The notes under the pieces are model-generated. The model worked only from the letters and a program-made list of their open reading frames with translations, was not told where the DNA came from and made no database searches. From the NCBI GenBank assembly GCA_025559845.1, contig CP048469.1:310001-374000 (forward strand): DNA of 64,000 nucleotides, given 5' to 3'. Both the position numbers and the translations under genes were made by a program. Of the stretch, positions 8,854-18,502 are shown piece after piece. Source of the DNA: Agrobacterium tumefaciens. Its GTDB lineage: Bacteria; Pseudomonadota; Alphaproteobacteria; Rhizobiales; Rhizobiaceae. Within the stretch, counting starts at the first letter, position 1. The number at the start of each line of letters is the position of its first letter.

Positions 8854-8872
8854 CTGAAACGCGGCGTTTCAG
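8854..8872 (+). promoter_or_regulatory. 19-bp palindrome between rem and flgE
   Basis: CTGAAACGCGGCGTTTCAG has 9-bp perfect arms around a single central G. With so short a centre it is better explained as a protein-binding operator than as an RNA hairpin. It lies 25 bp after the rem stop and 63 bp before flgE, so it could be an operator for the flgE operon or a site for Rem. No regulator is assigned. Confidence 0.4.
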
Positions 8873-8934
8873 ACAGCTTCACGCAAGCCCCAAGCTATAC
8901 CTTCTCCCTGAAAGATGACCACGAGGGTTTTTGA

Positions 8935-10158
8935 ATGAGTATTTTCGGCACTATGCGGACTGGCGTGTCCGGTATGAATGCGCAGGCAAACCGTTTGGGG
9001 ACGGTTGGTGACAACATCGCCAACTCCAGCACGGTTGGCTACAAACGCGCTTCTACGGCGTTCTCGTCGATGGTACTCCCATCCTCGGCAGGGAACTACA
9101 ACTCCGGCGGTGTTAGCTCCAACGTTCGCTACAGCATTTCGGAACAGGGCGGTTTCTCCTACACGTCCTCCCCGACTGACCTAGCGATCGATGGTGATGG
9201 CTTCTTCATCGTCACTGCGTCGAGAGACCCTGACGCGCCGCAGTACCTGACGCGTGCTGGTTCCTTTACGAGAGAGACTGTGGAAGAGCCTGCAGGCTCG
9301 GGTATCTACAAGACCTTCCTCAAGAACTCTGCTGGTTATTACCTGTTCACGCCATCGCAGGCGACAGCTTCGAACAACCGTTTCCCGGGCAGCGTGGTCG
9401 AAATTCCCGGAGACGACATCCAGGCAACGCCGTCGACATCGGGTGCACTGTCGCTCAACCTGAACAACGAGACGGCCGTTGGCGGCACCTTCAAGACCTC
9501 GCTCACCGGCTACGGTTATCAGGGCAAGGAAATTGTCTACGACGTTACCTACACGAAAACCGGTGACAATGCCTGGACCGTATCCGTTACGGACACGGGC
9601 ACCGGGACTGAGGTGATTCCTGCGACGCCAATCACCTTTGATCCTTCGACGGGTGCAAAGGTAACCGGAACGAACGACATCCTGACCATTCCTGCGGTTG
9701 CTGGCCGTAACGCTGCGATCTCGCTCGATATCAGCGGTGCCAAGCAGCTCGCTTCCAAAAGCGACATCATCTCCGGCGGCTTGAACGGTAGCGGCGCTGC
9801 CTCGGTCACGGAAGTCGTCTTCAATGAAGATGGCAGCATCGACCTGAAGTATGACAACGACGCCATCGTTTCGACAGGCAGCAGAATCATGCTCGCCACG
9901 GTTACGAGCCCTGACAACCTCGTGCCGATCAACGGTAACGCCTATAGCGCAAGCAACACGTCGGGTGTTCTGATTGCCAATGATCCGGGCTCCAAGGGCA
10001 CCGGCAACCTGCTGATCAGCACGCTCGAGACCTCCAACGTCGACATCGCGAATGAACTCACTGAAATGATTGAGGCGCAGCGAATCTACTCCGCCAACTC
10101 CAAGGTTTTCCAGACCGGTTCCGAGTTGCTGGACGTGCTGGTCAATCTGAAGAGATAG
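8935..10158 (+). CDS. flgE: Flagellar hook protein FlgE
   Basis: FlgE builds the hook, the flexible joint between the rod and filament. The 407-residue protein has the N-terminal rod/hook signature (MSIFGTMRTGVSGMNAQANR, DNIANSSTVGYKR), a variable middle domain rich in Thr, Gly and Asn (about 90-330), and the C-terminal heptad helix (about 365-407; SNVDIANELTEMIEAQRIY, ELLDVLVNLKR). Length is close to that of other rhizobial FlgE proteins. It is first in the run flgE-flgK-flgL-flaF-flbT-flgD and follows the proposed activator gene rem, which is known to control flgE transcription. Confidence 0.97.
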   Translation: MSIFGTMRTGVSGMNAQANRLGTVGDNIANSSTVGYKRASTAFSSMVLPSSAGNYNSGGVSSNVRYSISEQGGFSYTSSPTDLAIDGDGFFIVTASRDPDAPQYLTRAGSFTRETVEEPAGSGIYKTFLKNSAGYYLFTPSQATASNNRFPGSVVEIPGDDIQATPSTSGALSLNLNNETAVGGTFKTSLTGYGYQGKEIVYDVTYTKTGDNAWTVSVTDTGTGTEVIPATPITFDPSTGAKVTGTNDILTIPAVAGRNAAISLDISGAKQLASKSDIISGGLNGSGAASVTEVVFNEDGSIDLKYDNDAIVSTGSRIMLATVTSPDNLVPINGNAYSASNTSGVLIANDPGSKGTGNLLISTLETSNVDIANELTEMIEAQRIYSANSKVFQTGSELLDVLVNLKR

Positions 10159-10180
10159 TAATTCCCAAGAGGACAGATGA

Positions 10181-11659
10181 ATGTCGCTCATGTCAGCAAT
10201 GAATACTGCGCAGTCGATTTTCAATAATACGGGTAAGCAGACGGAAGTAACTTCGAAAAACATTGCCAATGTCGGCAATGCGAACTACGTCAAGCGAACC
10301 GCCATTCTTGGCACGACTATGTATGGTGCGAATATTGTCACCAATGGCCGTGCCCAGAATGAGAGCCTTCTTAGGCAGACAATCGCCAGCTCATCGCTCG
10401 CTTCGGGGCAGTCGACCGTTCTCGGTGGGCTCGAGGAGATGAAGAGCATTTTCGGTGGCAACGACTACGAAAGCTCGCCAGCAACCTACATGAGTGCGTT
10501 GCTGGAAAGCCTCGAAGGATACGCCGCCAAGCCAAGCGACTCCGCGCTGGCCGCGACGGCGGTAACGTCGGCCATTGATGTTGCCAACTCCCTGAACAAG
10601 GCTTCCCAGGAGCTGCAGTCAATTCGCCTGCGCGCCGACAAGGAAATCGTCCTTCAGGTCGACAAGCTCAACAGCCTTCTCTCCGACTTCGAGACTGCCA
10701 ACAATGCGGTCAAGGGTGCAACGGCGTCTGGCCGTGATCCGAGCGATGCGCTAGATCAGCGTGATGCGCTTCTGAAGGAAATCTCCACGATCGTGGGTGT
10801 TTCCGTCGTGACGCGCGACAACAACGACATTGCTCTTTACACCTCGCAGGGTACCACTCTGTTCGAGACGATCCCGCGCAAGGTCACGTTTACGCCGCAG
10901 ACGGCGTACGACGCGAACACGACAGGCAACTCGATCTTCATCGATGGCGTTGCGGTCAAGGCCGGTGATGGCAGCAACACCACGGCGGCGGGTTCGCTGG
11001 CCGGGCTTTTGCAGATCCGCGACGATTACGCGCCGACCATGCAGAGCCAGCTTGATGAAACGGCGCGCGGTCTTATCACCATGTTCGCTGAGAAGCCCGC
11101 CGACTCCACGAGCGGTCTTCCCGATATGCCGGGCCTCTTCACCTACGGTTCTCCGCTGGCAACGACCATTCCGGCTGATGGAACTGTATCGCCTGGCCTC
11201 GCAGCCAGCATTACCGTCAACCCCGCGTTAATTATTTCGCAAGGTGGCAACCCGGAATTGTTGCGTGATGGCGGTATTAACGGTACCGATTATGTCATCA
11301 ATACTTCGGGCACGGGTGGAACCGGGTTTTCCAAGCTGATCGACAGCTATGTGACGGCCTTCGATGCACCGATGAACTTTGACGCGTCGACGCGTATCGA
11401 TACCAATACCAGCATTCTGAAATACGGCACCAATTCAATGGGTTGGCTGGAACAGGAGCGGTCTGGGGCGACTTCGGCATACGAAGCAAAGAGTGCGCTT
11501 TATGAGCGTTCTTCCACGTCCTACTCGAACAACACCGCAGTCAGCCTGGATGAAGAACTCTCGCTGCTGCTGGATATCGAGCAATCCTACAAAGCCGCGA
11601 CGAAACTGGTGAGCACCATCGACGAGATGCTTCAGTCGTTGATGGATATGGCGAGGTAA
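10181..11659 (+). CDS. flgK: Hook-filament junction protein FlgK (HAP1)
   Basis: FlgK is the first of the two hook-filament junction proteins. The 492-residue product starts with the family's N-terminal helix (MSAMNTAQSIFNNTGKQTEV, SKNIANVGNANYVKR) and ends with a C-terminal helical segment (SLDEELSLLLDIEQSYKAA, LVSTIDEMLQSLMDMAR). The middle carries a D2-like variable domain. It begins 22 bp after flgE with an AAGAGGA ribosome binding site and flgL starts 3 bp after it, so the genes are one operon. Confidence 0.97.
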   Translation: MSLMSAMNTAQSIFNNTGKQTEVTSKNIANVGNANYVKRTAILGTTMYGANIVTNGRAQNESLLRQTIASSSLASGQSTVLGGLEEMKSIFGGNDYESSPATYMSALLESLEGYAAKPSDSALAATAVTSAIDVANSLNKASQELQSIRLRADKEIVLQVDKLNSLLSDFETANNAVKGATASGRDPSDALDQRDALLKEISTIVGVSVVTRDNNDIALYTSQGTTLFETIPRKVTFTPQTAYDANTTGNSIFIDGVAVKAGDGSNTTAAGSLAGLLQIRDDYAPTMQSQLDETARGLITMFAEKPADSTSGLPDMPGLFTYGSPLATTIPADGTVSPGLAASITVNPALIISQGGNPELLRDGGINGTDYVINTSGTGGTGFSKLIDSYVTAFDAPMNFDASTRIDTNTSILKYGTNSMGWLEQERSGATSAYEAKSALYERSSTSYSNNTAVSLDEELSLLLDIEQSYKAATKLVSTIDEMLQSLMDMAR

Positions 11660-11662
11660 ACG

Positions 11663-12766
11663 ATGAAAACGTCCTTCATTTCATCGCTGGCGATGCAGAA
11701 CAGCATGCGCAGCACCATTCTCAAGGCTCAGCTTGAGATGACCAACCTCAACACCGAGCTGACAACGGGCAAGCATGCGGATATCGGTTTGGCGCTTGGC
11801 GCCAACACGGCGCGCAGCCTTGATCTCAACCGCGATGTCGCACGTCTGACATCGATTGCAAGCGTCAATTCCATCGCAACCCAGCGTCTTGAAGCGTCGC
11901 AGGCGGCACTCGACAGCATGGCCAAGGCCGCTCAGGAGATCCAGAGCGTTCTGGTGCCGAACACCAGCGCCGAACCTCCGACACTTTCGACGGTTGTGCA
12001 GACCATTTCGAACGCGTTCAACAACTTCACCAGCTTTGCCAACACGGCTGTGAATGGCGAATTCCTGTTCTCTGGCATCAACACCGACGTGAAACCGGTC
12101 GACGATTATTTTGCCGACGATTCGAAGCTGAAGGCTGCCTATAACGTCGAACTGAATGCGTTCATGGCGTCGCAGACGCCGGCAGTTGGCAACATTGCAG
12201 ACCTGTCCAAGGAACAGGTCAGCGAGTTCATGACCCACATCGAAGGTGTATTCGCTGGCACCACGACGGTCACCAACCCGCCGCATACCGACCTGACGGT
12301 CGGCCAGGACTATGATTTCTGGACGACGTACGGTTCGCAGGCGAGCGACACGAACATGACCAGCCGTATCACTCAGAATGAGGTCGTGGAGACATCGACC
12401 AACAGCAATTCCGAGGGAATGCGTTATTTCGCGATGACGGCAATCACGTCCATGACCTTCCTGGACGAGAACGTTGACAGTGAAATTCGCGAAATGGTCG
12501 CTACGCAATCTGTCACGAACATCAACAAGGCCATCAGCGGCATCAATCAGCAGCAGAGCAAGCTCGGTCTCTCGGAAAGCCGTGTTTCCAAGGCAAATGA
12601 TGCTCTGGCAGCCCAGAAAAAAATCATCGAGACCCATTTGCTGGATCTCGAGGGGATCGACACCTACGAGGCGAAAACCCGTCTCGATCTCCTCCAGCAG
12701 CAAATCGAAATCGCATACAGCCTCACGTCGCGTCTGCAGCAAATGAGTCTGGTAAACTATCTCTGA
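11663..12766 (+). CDS. flgL: Hook-filament junction protein FlgL (HAP3)
   Basis: FlgL joins FlgK to the flagellin filament. The 367-residue protein has flagellin-like termini: an N-terminal helix (SSLAMQNSMRSTILKAQLEM, LNTELTTGKHADIGLALG) and a C-terminal helix (LDLLQQQIEIAYSLTSRLQQ, MSLVNYL). The central domain (about 130-270) is variable. The start at 11663 is 3 bp after the flgK stop. It is followed at 34 bp by flaF. Confidence 0.96.
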   Translation: MKTSFISSLAMQNSMRSTILKAQLEMTNLNTELTTGKHADIGLALGANTARSLDLNRDVARLTSIASVNSIATQRLEASQAALDSMAKAAQEIQSVLVPNTSAEPPTLSTVVQTISNAFNNFTSFANTAVNGEFLFSGINTDVKPVDDYFADDSKLKAAYNVELNAFMASQTPAVGNIADLSKEQVSEFMTHIEGVFAGTTTVTNPPHTDLTVGQDYDFWTTYGSQASDTNMTSRITQNEVVETSTNSNSEGMRYFAMTAITSMTFLDENVDSEIREMVATQSVTNINKAISGINQQQSKLGLSESRVSKANDALAAQKKIIETHLLDLEGIDTYEAKTRLDLLQQQIEIAYSLTSRLQQMSLVNYL

Positions 12767-12800
12767 TGATCAGAGGTGGCGGCAGATAAAGGATACATGA

Positions 12801-13145
12801 ATGTACCAGTTTTCCTACGCCGAAATCATGGAGGATGGTGTCGCCGACGCGAAGGATCGCGAGCGGCAGGCGTTGACCAAATCGATCGATCTGCTGGCAG
12901 AGGCAAGGGACTCGACCTCGCAGCGGCATACGATCGAGGCGCTGTTTTACACGCGCCGGGTCTGGATTCGCTTCATTGAAGATCTCAAGCAACCAGACAA
13001 CCAGTTGGCAACCGAACTCAGAGCCAATCTGATTTCAATCGCAATCTGGATTTTGAAAGAGTGCGAACTGATCCGGAAGCGCCAGTCTAAGAACTTCCAG
13101 GGCATAATTGACGTGACAACCATCATCAGGGATGGACTGAAATGA
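12801..13145 (+). CDS. flaF: Flagellin synthesis regulator FlaF
   Basis: FlaF is a small alphaproteobacterial protein that works with FlbT to control flagellin production; in Caulobacter it is needed for flagellin translation and secretion. The 114-residue, mainly helical protein has the family's N-terminus ([13 protein letters not shown]) and a Trp/Arg-rich centre ([20 protein letters not shown]). It ends with [14 protein letters not shown]. An AAAGGA ribosome binding site precedes the start. Its stop overlaps the flbT start (ATGA), and the two genes are adjacent in almost all rhizobia. Confidence 0.95.
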   Translation: MYQFSYAEIMEDGVADAKDRERQALTKSIDLLAEARDSTSQRHTIEALFYTRRVWIRFIEDLKQPDNQLATELRANLISIAIWILKECELIRKRQSKNFQGIIDVTTIIRDGLK

Positions 13146-13591
13146 AAAGTACACTTCGAATTTCGCTGAAATCGGGCGAAAAGATTTTCATCAACGGCGC
13201 AGTTCTGCGTGTTGACCGCAAGGTAGCGCTGGAATTCCTGAACGATGTCACGTTCTTGCTTGAAAACCACGTGTTGCAGCCTGAGCAGGCGACGACGCCG
13301 CTGCGTCAGCTTTACTTCATAGCGCAGATGATCCTCATCAACCCGGAAGGGCGCGAGCAGTCTACCAACATGTTCCGCAAGTCCGTGAGCATGCTGCTGA
13401 ACTGCTTCCAGCACGAAGAGGTCCTGGCGGAACTCAAGCGTATCGACGCGCTGGTTGCGACCGGCAAGGCGTTCGAAGCGCTGAAGGCGATCCGCGGTCT
13501 CTACCCGATCGAGGAAAAAATCCTCAGCAATCAGGAAATGGCTCCCGCAACGATTGAACAGATTCGCAAGGAGATCGCACCATGGCGGTAG
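13142..13591 (+). CDS. flbT: Flagellin mRNA regulator FlbT
   Basis: FlbT binds the 5' leader of flagellin mRNA in Caulobacter and Brucella and adjusts its stability or translation to filament assembly. The 149-residue protein shows the family start ([39 protein letters not shown]) and the motif [20 protein letters not shown]. It overlaps flaF by 4 bp and the start of flgD by 10 bp. The flagellin gene in this window (flaD) is a possible target. Confidence 0.95.
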   Translation: MKSTLRISLKSGEKIFINGAVLRVDRKVALEFLNDVTFLLENHVLQPEQATTPLRQLYFIAQMILINPEGREQSTNMFRKSVSMLLNCFQHEEVLAELKRIDALVATGKAFEALKAIRGLYPIEEKILSNQEMAPATIEQIRKEIAPWR

Positions 13592-14049
13592 ATGCAGTTA
13601 GTTCGACAGCGTCGAACCCCTGGGCCAACGCCGGGGCAAGCAGTTCCGACAGCAGCGCAGCGTCGCTGAACTACGACAGCTTCCTGAAGCTTCTGATCGC
13701 CCAGATGAAAAATCAGGACCCGACCGAGCCGATGGATGCGAGCGCGCAGATGTCGCAGCTCGCAAGCTTCTCGCAGGTCGAACAGTCGATCAAGACGAAC
13801 ACGCACCTGAAGAGCATGCTGCAGGCTGAAGCGTTGACGCGTGCATCTGATCTCGTAGGCAAGACCGTCAAGAGCGCCGACGACAAGGTGACGGGCATCG
13901 TCAAGGAAGTCGAAGTCTATGCGGATGGCGTGATCGCCATCACCGAATCCGGTGATAAGGTTCTGATCCAGGCGGGCGTCACCTTCTCCAACACTGCAAG
14001 CAGTAGTACAACAACGGAGACCGAATCGGACACTTCGACCGATTCCTGA
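13582..14049 (+). CDS. flgD: Hook assembly scaffold FlgD
   Basis: FlgD caps the growing hook and is needed to place FlgE subunits. The 155-residue protein carries the FlgD N-terminal signature ([40 protein letters not shown]) and a short beta-type region ([20 protein letters not shown]). It lacks the large C-terminal Ig-like domains of enteric FlgD (about 230 residues), which is normal for rhizobia, and ends in a Ser/Thr-rich tail. It overlaps flbT by 10 bp and is followed 6 bp later by a terminator-like hairpin. Confidence 0.95.
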   Translation: MAVDAVSSTASNPWANAGASSSDSSAASLNYDSFLKLLIAQMKNQDPTEPMDASAQMSQLASFSQVEQSIKTNTHLKSMLQAEALTRASDLVGKTVKSADDKVTGIVKEVEVYADGVIAITESGDKVLIQAGVTFSNTASSSTTTETESDTSTDS

Positions 14050-14055
14050 TAAGTG

Positions 14056-14078
14056 AAGGCGGCAGGACGCCGCCTTTT
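14056..14078 (+). terminator. Terminator-like hairpin between flgD and fliQ
   Basis: Perfect 8-bp arms AAGGCGGC (14056-14063) and GCCGCCTT (14069-14076) with a 5-nt loop, followed by only two more T residues. The short U tract suggests a partial terminator or an mRNA-stabilising end for the flgE-flgD message, with fliQ-flhA-fliR expressed by read-through. Confidence 0.5.
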
Positions 14079-14097
14079 CGGAACAAAGGATGCGACG

Positions 14098-14364
14098 ATG
14101 AACGAGGCCGATGCGCTTGATATCATGCAGGCGGCAGTCTGGACGGTTCTCGTCGCGGCCGGTCCCGCCGTTTTGGCGGCGATGGTCGTCGGCGTCGTCA
14201 TCGCCTTTATTCAGGCTTTGACCCAGATCCAGGAAATGACGCTGACATTCGTACCGAAGATCGTCACGATCATGGTTGTTCTCGGGGTCGCCGCTCCCTT
14301 TGTCGGCGCTCAGATTTCACTGTTTTCCAATCTCGTCTTTTCGCGCATCCAGTCCGGCTTCTAA
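14098..14364 (+). CDS. fliQ: Flagellar export gate protein FliQ
   Basis: FliQ is a small membrane subunit of the FliPQR export gate. The 88-residue protein has two membrane helices (about 14-37 and 52-73) and the family sequence FIQALTQIQEMTLTFVPKI. The ATG at 14098 with AAAGGA upstream gives the normal family length (about 88); an upstream GTG at 14053 would add 15 residues that overlap the hairpin. It is followed by flhA and fliR, its usual partners. Confidence 0.96.
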   Translation: MNEADALDIMQAAVWTVLVAAGPAVLAAMVVGVVIAFIQALTQIQEMTLTFVPKIVTIMVVLGVAAPFVGAQISLFSNLVFSRIQSGF

Positions 14365-14430
14365 ACCGGGCAATGCGCTTGTGCCATTTTCGCGCAAGCT
14401 TCAGCCGCTAGTGATGCTCTGAAGCATTGG

Positions 14431-14494
14431 CCCGAAAAGCGTGAATCGTTTTCCGGTTCTGTGCTCTGGAAACGTGCGACGGCTGTCCCGTCGC
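14431..14494. repeat. Degenerate palindromic repeat and hairpin between fliQ and flhA
   Basis: The 159-bp gap 14365-14523 holds CCCGAAAAGCGTGAATCG followed by TTTTCCGG (14431-14456). This resembles the short dispersed palindrome common between genes in Rhizobiales (CCGAAAAG...GGTTTTCGG). A perfect hairpin follows, GCGACGG (14476-14482) with CCGTCGC (14488-14494). Assignment to a named repeat family is from memory, and only one copy was noticed in this window. Confidence 0.4.
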
Positions 14495-14523
14495 CCTTCT
14501 CATGAAGAGACAGGACGAGATTT

Positions 14524-16611
14524 ATGGCGCAACCACCAGTCATATCATTGCCGAAGGTAAGCCCGAGCACCCGGGATATCGGCTTCGCACTGGGTATCAT
14601 CACGATCCTCTGCGTGCTGTTCCTGCCGATACCTGTGGTCATGGTGGATATCGGACTGGCGTTCTCCATCGCCTTTTCTGTTCTTATCCTGATGGTAGCC
14701 CTCTGGATTCAGCGGCCACTGGATTTCTCGTCCTTCCCGACGGTGCTGCTGATTGCGACGATGATACGATTGTCGCTGAACATTGCCACGACACGTGTGA
14801 TCCTGACCCACGGGCATGAAGGCCACAATGCCGCCGGCGGTGTGATCGCCGGCTTCTCGAGTCTCGTCATGTCCGGTGACTTCGTCATCGGTCTGATCGT
14901 CTTCATGATCCTGATTACGGTTAACTTCATCGTTATCACCAAGGGCGCCACCCGTATCGCCGAAGTTGGCGCACGCTTCACCCTCGATGCGATCCCCGGC
15001 AAGCAGATGTCGATTGATGCCGACCTGTCCGCCGGCATCATCGATGAAAAGGAAGCGCAACACCGCCGCCGCGAACTTGAACAAGAGAGTTCGTTCTTCG
15101 GTTCGATGGACGGTGCGTCGAAATTCGTGCGCGGCGATGCGATCGCGGGCCTTATCATCACCGCGATCAACGTCTTTGGCGGCATCATCATCGGCTACTT
15201 CCGCCATGGCATGCCCATCGGCGAAGCGGCTGACGTGTTCGTCAAGCTGTCTGTTGGTGACGGTATCGTCTCGCAGATCCCGGCGCTGATCGTTTCTCTT
15301 GCTGCCGGCCTTCTGGTATCGCGCGGCGGCACGTCAGGGTCGACCGACCAGGCCGTTGTCAACCAGCTCTCCGGTTACCCGCGTGCGCTGATGGTCTCGG
15401 CTATGCTGATGGGCTTGCTCGCGGTCATTCCGGGCCTTCCCTTCCTGCCGTTCATCACCCTCGGCGGCATCATGGCCTTCGGTAGCTGGTATATTCCGCG
15501 CCAGACCGAAGCTGAAAATGCGCTGCTTCGTGAGCAGGAAGAAAAGAAGGTCATGCAAAACTCGGAAGCCGAAAAGGATTCCGTCAAACAAGTCCTCAAG
15601 ACCTCCGAGATCGAACTGGCACTCGGAAAGCAGGTGTCCACGCGTCTGCTTGGTGCGCATCAGGAACTGGCCTTCCGTGTCGGAAAGATGCGCAAGAAAT
15701 TCGCGACGCAGTACGGTTTCGTCGTACCCGAGATCAAGGTGTCCGACGACATCATGATTCCCGAAAAGGCTTACCAGATCCGTGTCCACGGCACGACGAT
15801 CGCATCCAGCAATCTGCGTGTCGGTGATGTCCTCGTGGTAACGGGTGCGGGGCGGAAGCCAAGCATTCCTGGCGACGAGATTCGCGAGCCGGCTTTCGGC
15901 ATGCCCGCAGTCTCGATCCTCGAAACCTTTACCGAGGATTTGAAGCGCGAAGGTTTCCATCCGATCGACAACGTATCCGTCGTTCTGACGCATTTGAGCG
16001 AAGTGATCCGCAACAACCTGCCGCAGCTTCTGTCCTACAAGGACGTGAAGATCCTCATCGACAGGCTGGACCCGGAATACAAGAAGCTTGCGGACGAGAT
16101 CTGCTCCTCGCACATGTCTTACTCCGGCTTGCAGGCAGTGTTGAAGTTGCTGCTCGCCGAACGTGTTTCGATCCGCAATCTCCACCTCATCCTTGAAGCG
16201 GTTGCCGAACTTGCACCTCATGTTCGCAAGACCGAACAGATCGTAGAGCATGTCCGCGTTCGCATGTCGCAGCAGCTTTGCGGCGATCTGGCCGACAATG
16301 GCGTGTTGCGTGTCCTGCGTCTCGGCAACAAATGGGACATGGTGTTCCACCAGGCGCTGAAGCGCGATGCCAAAGGCGAAATCGTCGAGTTCGATATCGA
16401 TCCGCGCCATCTGGAAGAGTTTTCCGAGCAGGCCTCCAAAGTTATCCGTGAATTCATGGACCGCGGACTGCCCTTTGTTCTTGTCACGTCGCCTGAAACG
16501 CGGTCCTATGTGCGCATGATTATCGAGCGACTCTTCGCGACCCTGCCGGTTCTTTCGCATGTCGAACTGGCAAAGGGGCTGGAGATCAAGATTCTGGGCG
16601 CCATTTCATGA
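14524..16611 (+). CDS. flhA: Flagellar export gate protein FlhA
   Basis: FlhA is the large export-gate subunit: a membrane channel that uses proton flow, with a cytoplasmic ring that docks chaperone-substrate complexes. The 695-residue protein has about eight membrane helices in residues 20-330. The conserved cytoplasmic FHIPEP loop follows helix 4 ([36 protein letters not shown]). The C-terminal domain (about 360-695) includes [20 protein letters not shown] and [20 protein letters not shown]. Length is normal for the family. It overlaps fliR by 4 bp. Confidence 0.98.
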   Translation: MAQPPVISLPKVSPSTRDIGFALGIITILCVLFLPIPVVMVDIGLAFSIAFSVLILMVALWIQRPLDFSSFPTVLLIATMIRLSLNIATTRVILTHGHEGHNAAGGVIAGFSSLVMSGDFVIGLIVFMILITVNFIVITKGATRIAEVGARFTLDAIPGKQMSIDADLSAGIIDEKEAQHRRRELEQESSFFGSMDGASKFVRGDAIAGLIITAINVFGGIIIGYFRHGMPIGEAADVFVKLSVGDGIVSQIPALIVSLAAGLLVSRGGTSGSTDQAVVNQLSGYPRALMVSAMLMGLLAVIPGLPFLPFITLGGIMAFGSWYIPRQTEAENALLREQEEKKVMQNSEAEKDSVKQVLKTSEIELALGKQVSTRLLGAHQELAFRVGKMRKKFATQYGFVVPEIKVSDDIMIPEKAYQIRVHGTTIASSNLRVGDVLVVTGAGRKPSIPGDEIREPAFGMPAVSILETFTEDLKREGFHPIDNVSVVLTHLSEVIRNNLPQLLSYKDVKILIDRLDPEYKKLADEICSSHMSYSGLQAVLKLLLAERVSIRNLHLILEAVAELAPHVRKTEQIVEHVRVRMSQQLCGDLADNGVLRVLRLGNKWDMVFHQALKRDAKGEIVEFDIDPRHLEEFSEQASKVIREFMDRGLPFVLVTSPETRSYVRMIIERLFATLPVLSHVELAKGLEIKILGAIS

Positions 16612-17363
16612 TAACCGACCCGCAAGGGACAATTATCGCATTGTTCCTTGCAATTTGCCGTATCGGCGCCTGCTTCATGACCATGCCGGGCTTTTCCAGT
16701 TCGCGTATTCCCGGACAGATACGCATACTGGTCTGCGTTGCCGTGACGATGGCGCTGTTGCCGGTCTTGTGGGGAGCCATCTACCCAAATGTGTCAGGCG
16801 CAAGCCAGGGTACGATTGTCGGCCTGATCTTCACGGAAATTCTGATTGGTGCCATGTACGGCCTGATTGCGCGTTTTTACACGCTCGGCCTTCAGTTCAC
16901 CGGTGCCATCATTGGTGCTTCGATCGGCTTCAGCGCGCCGGGCGGTGCTGATGTCATTGAAGATGTGCAGGAAAACCAGATATCGAATTTCATTACATTC
17001 GGTAGCCTGCTGGTTCTCTTCATGCTGGATTTCCACCATGTCGTTTTGAGAGCCTTGGTTGATTCCTATACGGCAACTCCGGTCGGGGCTTTGATCAGCA
17101 GTCAGAAGATGCTGATCACGTTGACGGATACGCTGCGTGCATCGACCACCATTATGCTGCGGCTCGCCAGCCCCTTCATCATCTACGGTTTGATGTTCAA
17201 CGTTGCGGTCGGCCTCATCAATAAGCTCGCTCCGCAGATCCCCGTCTACTTCATTTCCACGCCCTTCGTTCTCGCGGGCGGATTGTTCATGCTTTATCTT
17301 TCCGTCGCAGCACTCGTCCGCCAGTTCGTGGACGGTTTCGGCCCGGTCTTCATCGGTTTTTGA
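16608..17363 (+). CDS. fliR: Flagellar export gate protein FliR
   Basis: FliR is a membrane subunit of the FliPQR gate that wraps the pore entry. The 251-residue protein is strongly hydrophobic with about six membrane helices. It has the family sequences [20 protein letters not shown] near the N-terminus and [11 protein letters not shown] in the middle. It overlaps flhA by 4 bp and is followed 16 bp later by a small coiled-coil gene, so the operon continues. Confidence 0.97.
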   Translation: MITDPQGTIIALFLAICRIGACFMTMPGFSSSRIPGQIRILVCVAVTMALLPVLWGAIYPNVSGASQGTIVGLIFTEILIGAMYGLIARFYTLGLQFTGAIIGASIGFSAPGGADVIEDVQENQISNFITFGSLLVLFMLDFHHVVLRALVDSYTATPVGALISSQKMLITLTDTLRASTTIMLRLASPFIIYGLMFNVAVGLINKLAPQIPVYFISTPFVLAGGLFMLYLSVAALVRQFVDGFGPVFIGF

Positions 17364-17379
17364 GCAGAGGAAAGTCTTG

Positions 17380-17799
17380 ATGGCTTCGGATAAACGATCG
17401 GACAAGCTCAAGCGGCTCACCGCCGTACAACGCCACATGGAAAAGATGGCCGAAGTCGAGTTGGCGGACACGACGCGTGCCCGCTCCGAAGTGACGCAGG
17501 CCATGGATAATGTTCTTGAGGCGATGACGTCTATGGAGCCTGTCCATCAGATGTTTTCCAAGCATTACTCGGACCGTTATGGTCGTCTGGTCGTTAAAGA
17601 CCGCCAGCTTACCGGCGCTCAGCAGTTGCAGGAAAACAAGGTGCTGCGGGAAAAGACCAAGGCGGACAGACTTGAAGAAAAGATGCTCGGTGCGCGCGAT
17701 CTTGAAGATCGTGAGGCCGACGACAATGCAATTTATGATCTTCTGGAAATCATCAGCGTTACTTCGACACCAGCCTCCAGCAAGGTTGGCAATTCATAG
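17380..17799 (+). CDS. Small coiled-coil protein after fliR, FliJ-like
   Basis: A 139-residue, highly charged, helical protein with no membrane segment. Long stretches have coiled-coil character (LKRLTAVQRHMEKMAEVELA; QLQENKVLREKTKADRLEEK). Size, charge and setting fit FliJ, the export protein that links the FliI ATPase to FlhA, and such proteins diverge so much that they are often listed as hypothetical. The ATG at 17380 has GAGGAAAG upstream and follows fliR by 16 bp; longer starts run back into fliR. The FliJ idea is inference from architecture and position. Confidence 0.65.
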   Translation: MASDKRSDKLKRLTAVQRHMEKMAEVELADTTRARSEVTQAMDNVLEAMTSMEPVHQMFSKHYSDRYGRLVVKDRQLTGAQQLQENKVLREKTKADRLEEKMLGARDLEDREADDNAIYDLLEIISVTSTPASSKVGNS

Positions 17800-17915
17800 T
17801 CTCTCTCAGTGTTGCACCGGCGCCGTTTTGAAAACGTCGTTTGCGGTGTTTCTGGATTGAGCGAACGGGTTGCAGGTTGTTCCGCAGTCTGTTCGTCAGG
17901 ACGGGAGATCAGAAC

Positions 17916-18473
17916 GTGGCGATATCGGTAATTAGTGATCTGGTAATGGATGTGGTTCGCGCTGCCGACCCGCAACAGGTTCAGGTTGCCCAGGAAAAAC
18001 TCAAGGCCAACAAGGCAGCTTTCGCCGCCACCAGCCTGGCCGACGCCGGCAAGGGTTTTGGCGCAGCTGTCGATGTGCTCGATTCGGCCGCCTCCAAGGC
18101 CGGTCTTGGCGATACTGACATTCGTGCCAAGCGCACGGAAGTTCCCGAGACCTATCGCAAGTTCGAAGCTTCGGTTCTTCAATCCTTCGTTTCCAGCATG
18201 CTGCCGAAGGAGACCGAGGATGTCTACGGCAAGGGTAACGCCGGCGAGATCTGGAAAAGCATGATGGCCGAACAGATTGCGGACGTCATTTCCAAGGAGG
18301 GCGGCGTCGGCATTGCCGAGCAGGCTTACAAGGATGCCTTGCGCAAAGTTGAGTCAAAGGGACTGACGGATGTTTCCGCAAACGACAAGGACCACAATGC
18401 CGCTATGCGCATGGTGGCCGAGTTTGAGCGGCAGGTTCTTGGCGTTTCCAATGAAACGACTGACAAGGCTTGA
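17916..18473 (+). CDS. Rod-binding protein (FlgJ N-terminal/CheL type)
   Basis: A 185-residue protein with the rod-binding domain found in the N-terminal half of FlgJ and in CheL of Caulobacter: FEASVLQSFVSSMLPKETED and YGKGNAGEIWKSMMAEQIAD, then GGVGIAEQAY. It has no muramidase domain; the lytic transglycosylase encoded at 7296-7874 may supply it. The GTG at 17916 is chosen because GGGAGA lies just upstream and because the longer reading to 17841 adds 25 residues of unrelated sequence. It overlaps the ORF behind it by a few bases only if that gene starts early; with the chosen start the gap is 29 bp. Confidence 0.85.
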   Translation: MAISVISDLVMDVVRAADPQQVQVAQEKLKANKAAFAATSLADAGKGFGAAVDVLDSAASKAGLGDTDIRAKRTEVPETYRKFEASVLQSFVSSMLPKETEDVYGKGNAGEIWKSMMAEQIADVISKEGGVGIAEQAYKDALRKVESKGLTDVSANDKDHNAAMRMVAEFERQVLGVSNETTDKA

Positions 18474-18502
18474 AAATGAATAATTACAAAGAGGAGACAA
18501 GC

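Noticed and set aside
15334..16560. A 408-codon open frame on the minus strand opposite flhA
   Set aside because: It is antisense to a conserved gene and its translation has no family-like sequence.
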